From the NCBI GenBank assembly GCA_032718475.1, contig JAUCBJ010002737.1:1-22859 (forward strand): DNA of 22,859 nt, given 5' to 3'. The notes under the pieces were generated by a model that was not told the origin of the DNA, searched no databases, and saw only the letters and a list, made by a program, of their open reading frames with translations. This DNA is from Nemertoderma westbladi. Its lineage: Eukaryota > Xenacoelomorpha > Nemertodermatida > Nemertodermatidae. Shown piece by piece: positions 18,817 through 22,859 of this stretch (positions are counted from its first letter, which is position 1; every line of letters begins with the position of its first letter). The position numbers and the translations under genes are program-made.

Positions 18817-19237
18817 ATGCCAACAATCCCCTGTCACATTTGCAAAAAAATCAATTACACATTACACTCAATTATACATTCATTACATTACATTACAATT
18901 ACACATACAATCAAAACATAATATTCGATTTTCCCATTATTACGAGGTATTTCATCTGACCTGTATCTCTGGTGTTAAAAAATCAGACCATAATTATTTT
19001 AAATCACTAACCAATTGGATATGTTTCAACTCCATAGAATTGACGCTCCCTTTTTTATGGATTACTGACAAGGTTGAATATAAACTCTCCCTTTCTGACT
19101 GCCACTTACCAAATAATATTGACTTAGAGCTGCTTGATTCATCTTTTTTTAATCTCTTTGGACCAACGGACAATGGAAATTCTTCCGACTCGCTTCTAGC
19201 TGCTGATCCTGATTTTTTCAGGATGCCAGGATATTAG
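18817..19237 (+). pseudogene. LINE-C ORF2 N-terminal region (degenerate zinc-finger-like) remnant
   Basis: An ATG at 18817 begins MPTIPCHICKK, the type of Cys-x2-Cys start seen in the PHD-like finger at the ORF2 N-terminus of many CR1-like LINEs. After an ATTAC microsatellite-like stretch (18853-18903) and a frame change, the pattern continues with SDHNYFKSLTNWICFNS, then LPFLWITDKVEYKLSLSD and an acidic SSFFNLFGPTDNG...DPDFF segment that usually precedes the endonuclease. Only some metal ligands are visible. The endonuclease itself is absent; the sequence ends near 19240, before the BEL/Pao fragment on the other strand. This reading rests on motif style only. Confidence 0.45.
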
Positions 19238-19323
19238 GAGGAAGTTCATCATCCCATCAATCGCTCATCTGAAATGACCTTCGCATAAGCATTTGTGGAA
19301 TTTGTAGTTCATGTACATAATAC

Positions 19324-20490
19324 TCATAATGGCTCAAACACCATAGCAATACATTGTAGCAATTGACGACGGGTATATATCGAAGGGGAGGAAAGGACGA
19401 TTAGGACAACATGCATTGAATCTAAGGTGGAATTCCAAGGAAACCCTAAAAGTTTAGTATGATTTTCAGTAGGTTTAAGAACCATATCAGCCAAGGAGAA
19501 CCATTCAATTGCATATTTCATTTTATAATTGGAAATTTCAGGACTGTCAGTACTATCAATAAAATGATCACAGAATAATGCATTAAGCAATTCAAGGTGT
19601 AATATTATGGGTTTATTCAGAAGTGGAAAAAAAGAGAAAGCCCTTCTATTTAAGGCGTTTATTTAAGCAATTCGTGCATTATTGCAAGGTCGGAAAAAGT
19701 GAAAACATATAAAATGATGTTGGAGTGTTAGTATAGGTGGTGAGGACTGGAAGTTAAACCAAATGGAACTCTTCGAAACTGCCATGATTATCCAGTTAAC
19801 AGTATTATCTTCCAAATCTGTGGTTGCTTAGGTACCAAGGAATAATTATGTGGAGGTCTAGCTTCACATTTGAATGTTAACTGAACACAGTATCGACTAG
19901 GGTCATCCACACTCCTCCTGACAGATAGACCACCAAAAGTATTGGGTTCAAATGGGTTGTTAATGCCAATTGTCTCAAGGTCCCATATTCTGGAGACATC
20001 ATGCATCTCAGAAATAATTAAACTTGGTGAGGGGGAAGGAATAGAAGGTGAATTTAGGAGACCATACAACACAAAACCAAAAAAATGTCTCACATGGATG
20101 TGGTATACCCTACCCAGGTTGCAAACATTTGCGAGAGTTGGTCAGCTCCAATTATAAGAATGATTTGACGGCTTCCACCATCAAAATCATCAGCCCAATT
20201 CTCCAATCCACATAAATTCAGAGGATTGGGAGGAAACTCTTGGCGCATTTCAGGACACAGGCTTGGTGTAGTCCAATCAAATAACTGAATTGGTTGTGGA
20301 GAGAAGTTACTATGTAGATGGAAGGTGATCTGAGCTGAGTTTTTGGAATGTACAACATCTACATAAGAACCAGTGTTGAGCTGCTGATACTGCAAAGGAG
20401 GAAGTTGGAGGTCAACAGCTACATATCATTAACAATATAAGTATGTTTAGACCCCTCATCTAAAAGTAAACAAACATCCAATAACCATAA
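19324..20490 (-). pseudogene. BEL/Pao-like retrotransposon protease and reverse transcriptase remnant
   Basis: Read on the minus strand, the domain order fits a BEL/Pao pol. An aspartic protease starts near 20475 with LLDEGSKHTYI, where the usual active-site D-T/S-G reads D-E-G, and ends with LIIGADQLSQMF (about 20160). The protease-RT junction follows with RIWDLETIGI (about 19990) and the start of the RT. A large part of the RT is missing between about 19790 and 19590. The remaining palm piece (19590-19324) has FCDHFIDSTDS, where the catalytic aspartate pair appears damaged (D-H), then KLLGFPWNS and RRQLLQCIAMVFEPL, the family's post-RT motif. Frameshifts and a deletion make it inactive. The orientation equals that of the 1-1235 fragment, but the two cover different domains, so whether they are one family is unknown. 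Confidence 0.78.
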
Positions 20491-20754
20491 TCGGAATTAG
20501 GAGGTGTCTCTAAAGCCTTGGCAATTTTAACAAAAAAACAGAAAAACTCTATAGTACAGCATGAAGAACTTTACACCCACTTTTCAGTAAGTTTAGAACT
20601 GGAAGAAATGGTAATTGGTGAATGAGAATTGTTGTCATTGTGAGACTCATATCAACTTAATAGATGGCAGTCCCGTCCTGGTGCTGCCTAACGCATCAAA
20701 AAGGTGTTGGATAGTGTGTCCAAAATATTCCCCCTTAACAAGAGGGACAATATT

Positions 20755-20860
20755 TAGGGCTGCCTTTAATAATATTCTGTATCAACCATTAATTCGTTCT
20801 TCCAGTGCTTGGGTCAGTTACCATGTCTCACCACAATACCTGTACACCAAATATCCCATT
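20755..20860 (-). pseudogene. Short fragment of the LINE-A family (RT C-terminal region)
   Basis: About 100 bases match the LINE-A segment at about 11804-11905 in the same orientation. TTTAGGGCTGCC, CAACCAT-AATTCGTT and CAGTG-CCA-GTCTCACC-like blocks occur in the same order with scattered substitutions. It corresponds to the part coding for the TWTLT...LEQRIDGCYTRLLRAAL region. Similarity fades on both sides, so it is a small relic of another LINE-A copy. Confidence 0.65.
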
Positions 20861-20949
20861 ATTGGGCTATCGATGATCAACATTTTTTTCAACCGACCAT
20901 ACCACTTGCTTACTTGGGAGAGCCTAATTAGTATTATAAGACAATACTA

Positions 20950-21600
20950 CCACTACTACTATAATCGGCCTGCTTTATTGAAACTGCACATTGAGATGCT
21001 ATGCCAGCTTAACAAAAACATTTTGTCAGGTGCAGCATGCATTATGAATGCTATGCCGGGGCTGGCTTATCAACAAAGTTTCACGCCAAAACTCCCTGTC
21101 CTCCATGACTTTCGCGATCATCTGCATCTTTAAGGTCAGTGTCCTTCAGGAGGCGTCTCACAAAAGTCATGGGCTGTCCACCATGCTTATTTTCTCTATG
21201 GGGCTGCCAAAGATCAAGATTGTGCACTGGCTGGTCCTCACGGCGAAAACAATCGGTACTCACGGGGGCGGCTTCGTTATAGTATCAAGCTTGGGGGAAC
21301 CAATGAGACACCTACAATGTTATATAGTGTCTGGTTGGAGGTGTGTGCATTGTACATGACACACTGAACCCAGCGTAGCATTCTTGTGAATATGCCATCC
21401 GGAGATTTGATATCCTCAGCAGTTAGAGCCCAGCATGGACTCCCATAGAGGAGTACTGGAACTACTGCTGCTCTAAATAATCGGACCTTAAGTTTCCGAT
21501 TAATTCTCGTTGACTTCCAAATCCTGGAAAACCCATTCAAGGCTGTCAATGCCTTTCCCTTACGTATTCGAATGTCCTCACCTAATCACTCAGACAATAC
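20950..21600 (-). pseudogene. 3'-end fragment of another RTE-like LINE
   Basis: On the minus strand the sequence begins near 21600 with GEDIRIRKGKALTAL and continues through IWKSTRINRKLKVRLFRAA, VLLYGSPCWALT and IFTRMLRWV (to about 21350), the post-RT region of RTE-like ORF2 proteins. After a disrupted part comes CFRREDQPVHNLDLWQPHRE and GGQPMTFVRRLLKDTDLKDA (21255-21130), then, in a shifted frame, MEDREFWRETLL. A TAG-triplet-like tail (minus strand TAGTAGTAGTGGTAGT) lies at about 20947-20964. It is related to LINE-A but clearly different in sequence. Frameshifts show decay. Confidence 0.75.
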
Positions 21601-21939
21601 CAATCATCGATCAACATTGCTGAAAACATTTTATTAATTCCTAGAGAGCGATCCAGGGCCAGTATTGCTTGACTGAAGAATAGCCTTTGCCAACCATCGA
21701 TTAGAAAATATAAAATATGAACCTGACTCAATTTGCAAAGCCACGCACCCCCATGACTCAGACCAACATTCACCCTCTTCTGATTGTTTAAATATCACAC
21801 ATTGTGTGAACCGGGATAATTTGTATCGTTTATTGTTTTAGTTAGAATAGCATTCCTCTATAACCGGTTCCTCTCCCTCAATTGAAAAGGCTGGAAGCAA
21901 TCTGAAACCTGAGCATGAATTGTATGGGATGGGTTTGGT

Positions 21940-22064
21940 GGGGGGGGGGGGGGGGCAGAGAGGATAGTGCCACTTTTCACATTGATGTGAAAATATGTTT
22001 CACACAGTGACACTATCCTCTCTGGGCGCACAAACATGAAGATAGATTAAATATGTCTTCATGT
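21940..22064. repeat. Poly-G tract followed by two stem-loops
   Basis: Sixteen G at 21940-21955 are followed at once by an inverted repeat: CAGAGAGGATAGTG (21956-21969) with CACTATCCTCTCTG (22011-22024). Pairing extends to 19 bp with one mismatch. Inside it, TTTTCACATTGATGTGAAAA is a smaller palindrome. A second stem-loop follows with ACATGAAGA (22034-22042) and TCTTCATGT (22056-22064). They may be parts of one foldback element or independent hairpins. No protein coding was recognised between 21600 and 21940. Confidence 0.85.
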
Positions 22065-22399
22065 GATAGAGATAGCCTACTATATACTGTAATATTACTG
22101 TATATTCATGTGTAAAGCTGAGAATTCTGCGCATCTAATGCAACATATATTATTAAAATCCATTCAGAAAAACAGAAATGGTAGAGGTCCACAGTAGATA
22201 GAAATCTGTAATATCTGGAAATTTATCCCAAAAACGGGCACTAAAAATGCAACATTTCGACATTTTTCGCATTTTTCGGTAATTCTTTCAAATTAGTTTC
22301 TTAGAACTCCTTTGGGCAAATCTGTACCAGATTTCGTTAAAATTTGAACAAGTTAAAGTATTTTGGAAAGTTTTTCAATTTTTAATTTTAGCCTCAGTT

Positions 22400-22841
22400 T
22401 ACTAGAAATGTACTACAACATGACCTGGAATATAGTGTCGTTATTCAGGTACCTAGACCACCCCCCCCCCCCCCATAAATGTTTCTACAAATCTTAATGA
22501 GATTGCATGAAATTTGAAACAGAGATAGTTTCACTCAACTCCTCCAGGGTAGGTTATTTTTGCTTTCATTCTTATTTTTATTGGTACCAACAAATCACTA
22601 TAAGGTTGAAGAATAACTGCGGTGTAACTGGTGAAATATCACCGGCGACACCTTTTTCAAAAGCTTGTAGCTAAAGATTGATAGCAAAAATATAAATTCT
22701 GGCTCACCCAGCAAGGAGGAGGGAGGTGAAACTATCTCTGTTTTCAAATTTCATGCAATCTCATTAAGAATTGTAGACAAATTTGGGGGGGGGGGGGGGG
22801 TTGGGTATGTACCAGAATAACGACAGGGCATGGTGTACTGT
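22400..22841. mobile_element. Large foldback (MITE-like) element with poly-C/poly-G in its arms
   Basis: Long inverted arms face each other. TGTCGTTATTCAGGTAC (22436-22452) pairs with GTACCAGAATAACGACA (22809-22825). Further inward are fourteen C (22461-22474) and sixteen G (22785-22800). A strongly matching block follows (TTAATGAGATTGCATGAAAT on the left at about 22495-22514, its complement on the right at about 22748-22767), then AGATAGTTTCAC and its partner GTGAAACTATCT. Weaker pairing extends outward to about 22410 and 22837 and inward to ATTTTTGCT, and the centre has a GGTGT...ACACC hairpin (about 22620-22651). No transposase is encoded. The right end may reach beyond the window, so the termini and target site are not defined. 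Confidence 0.85.
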
Positions 22842-22859
22842 ATATAGGTATATTTTGGT

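Noticed and set aside
22090-22098. TAATATTAC, the nonanucleotide of rolling-circle origins, within a near-palindrome
   Set aside because: In AT-rich DNA this nine-mer is expected by chance; there is no GC-rich stem and no Rep gene nearby.
1-22859. tRNA, rRNA or bacterial-type operon signals
   Set aside because: None could be recognised on either strand by eye; a covariance-model scan would be needed to exclude small RNAs.

Overview
The window looks like repeat-rich nuclear DNA from an invertebrate animal. It is AT-rich, most of the coding signal is broken retrotransposon, and there are several foldback elements, long poly-G/C runs and one intronless host-type membrane transporter gene. No bacterial operon, phage module, rRNA, tRNA or CRISPR array was seen. 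The mix of RTE-like and CR1-like LINEs with Ty3/gypsy-like and BEL/Pao-like remnants fits many marine invertebrates. A sponge or other early-branching animal is a guess from the compact single-exon gene and cannot be proved here.

Layout: 1-1235 (minus) is a decayed BEL/Pao integrase region. 1244-1358 is an almost perfect 115-nt hairpin. 1818-4720 (plus) is a decayed Ty3/gypsy-like pol end (RNase H tail and integrase). It is split by a 1.57-kb non-autonomous element with TTAA target duplications and piggyBac-like ends (2166-3745), which itself carries a tandem array of about 162-bp units. 5239-5287 is a LINE 3' stub. 6080-6700 (minus) is an RTE-like endonuclease fragment. 7708-9021 (minus) is the only clearly intact cellular-type gene, an MFS transporter closest in my reading to SLC18B1. 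Its upstream region carries a repeated foldback (9134-9592). 10873-11031 is another near-perfect foldback.

From 11484 to 17160 an RTE-like LINE (minus strand, called LINE-A) is interrupted by a CR1-like LINE (plus strand, LINE-B, 13654-16472). The inserted LINE has one long open frame and is flanked by a perfect 261-bp direct repeat of its target, far longer than a normal LINE target-site duplication. From 17345 to 19237 (plus) lie ORF1 and the start of ORF2 of another CR1-like LINE (LINE-C). 19324-20490 (minus) is a second BEL/Pao fragment (protease and reverse transcriptase). 20755-20860 and 20950-21600 (minus) are two LINE 3'-end fragments. The right edge holds poly-G-linked stem-loops (21940-22064) and a large foldback whose arms contain poly-C/poly-G runs (about 22400-22841).

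The elements do not form a pathway. They are a layered insertion history around one transporter gene. The best candidates for follow-up are the 261-bp duplication, the piggyBac-like insertion that sits between the two halves of an integrase zinc finger and still preserves its frame, and the recurring poly-G/C foldback architecture.
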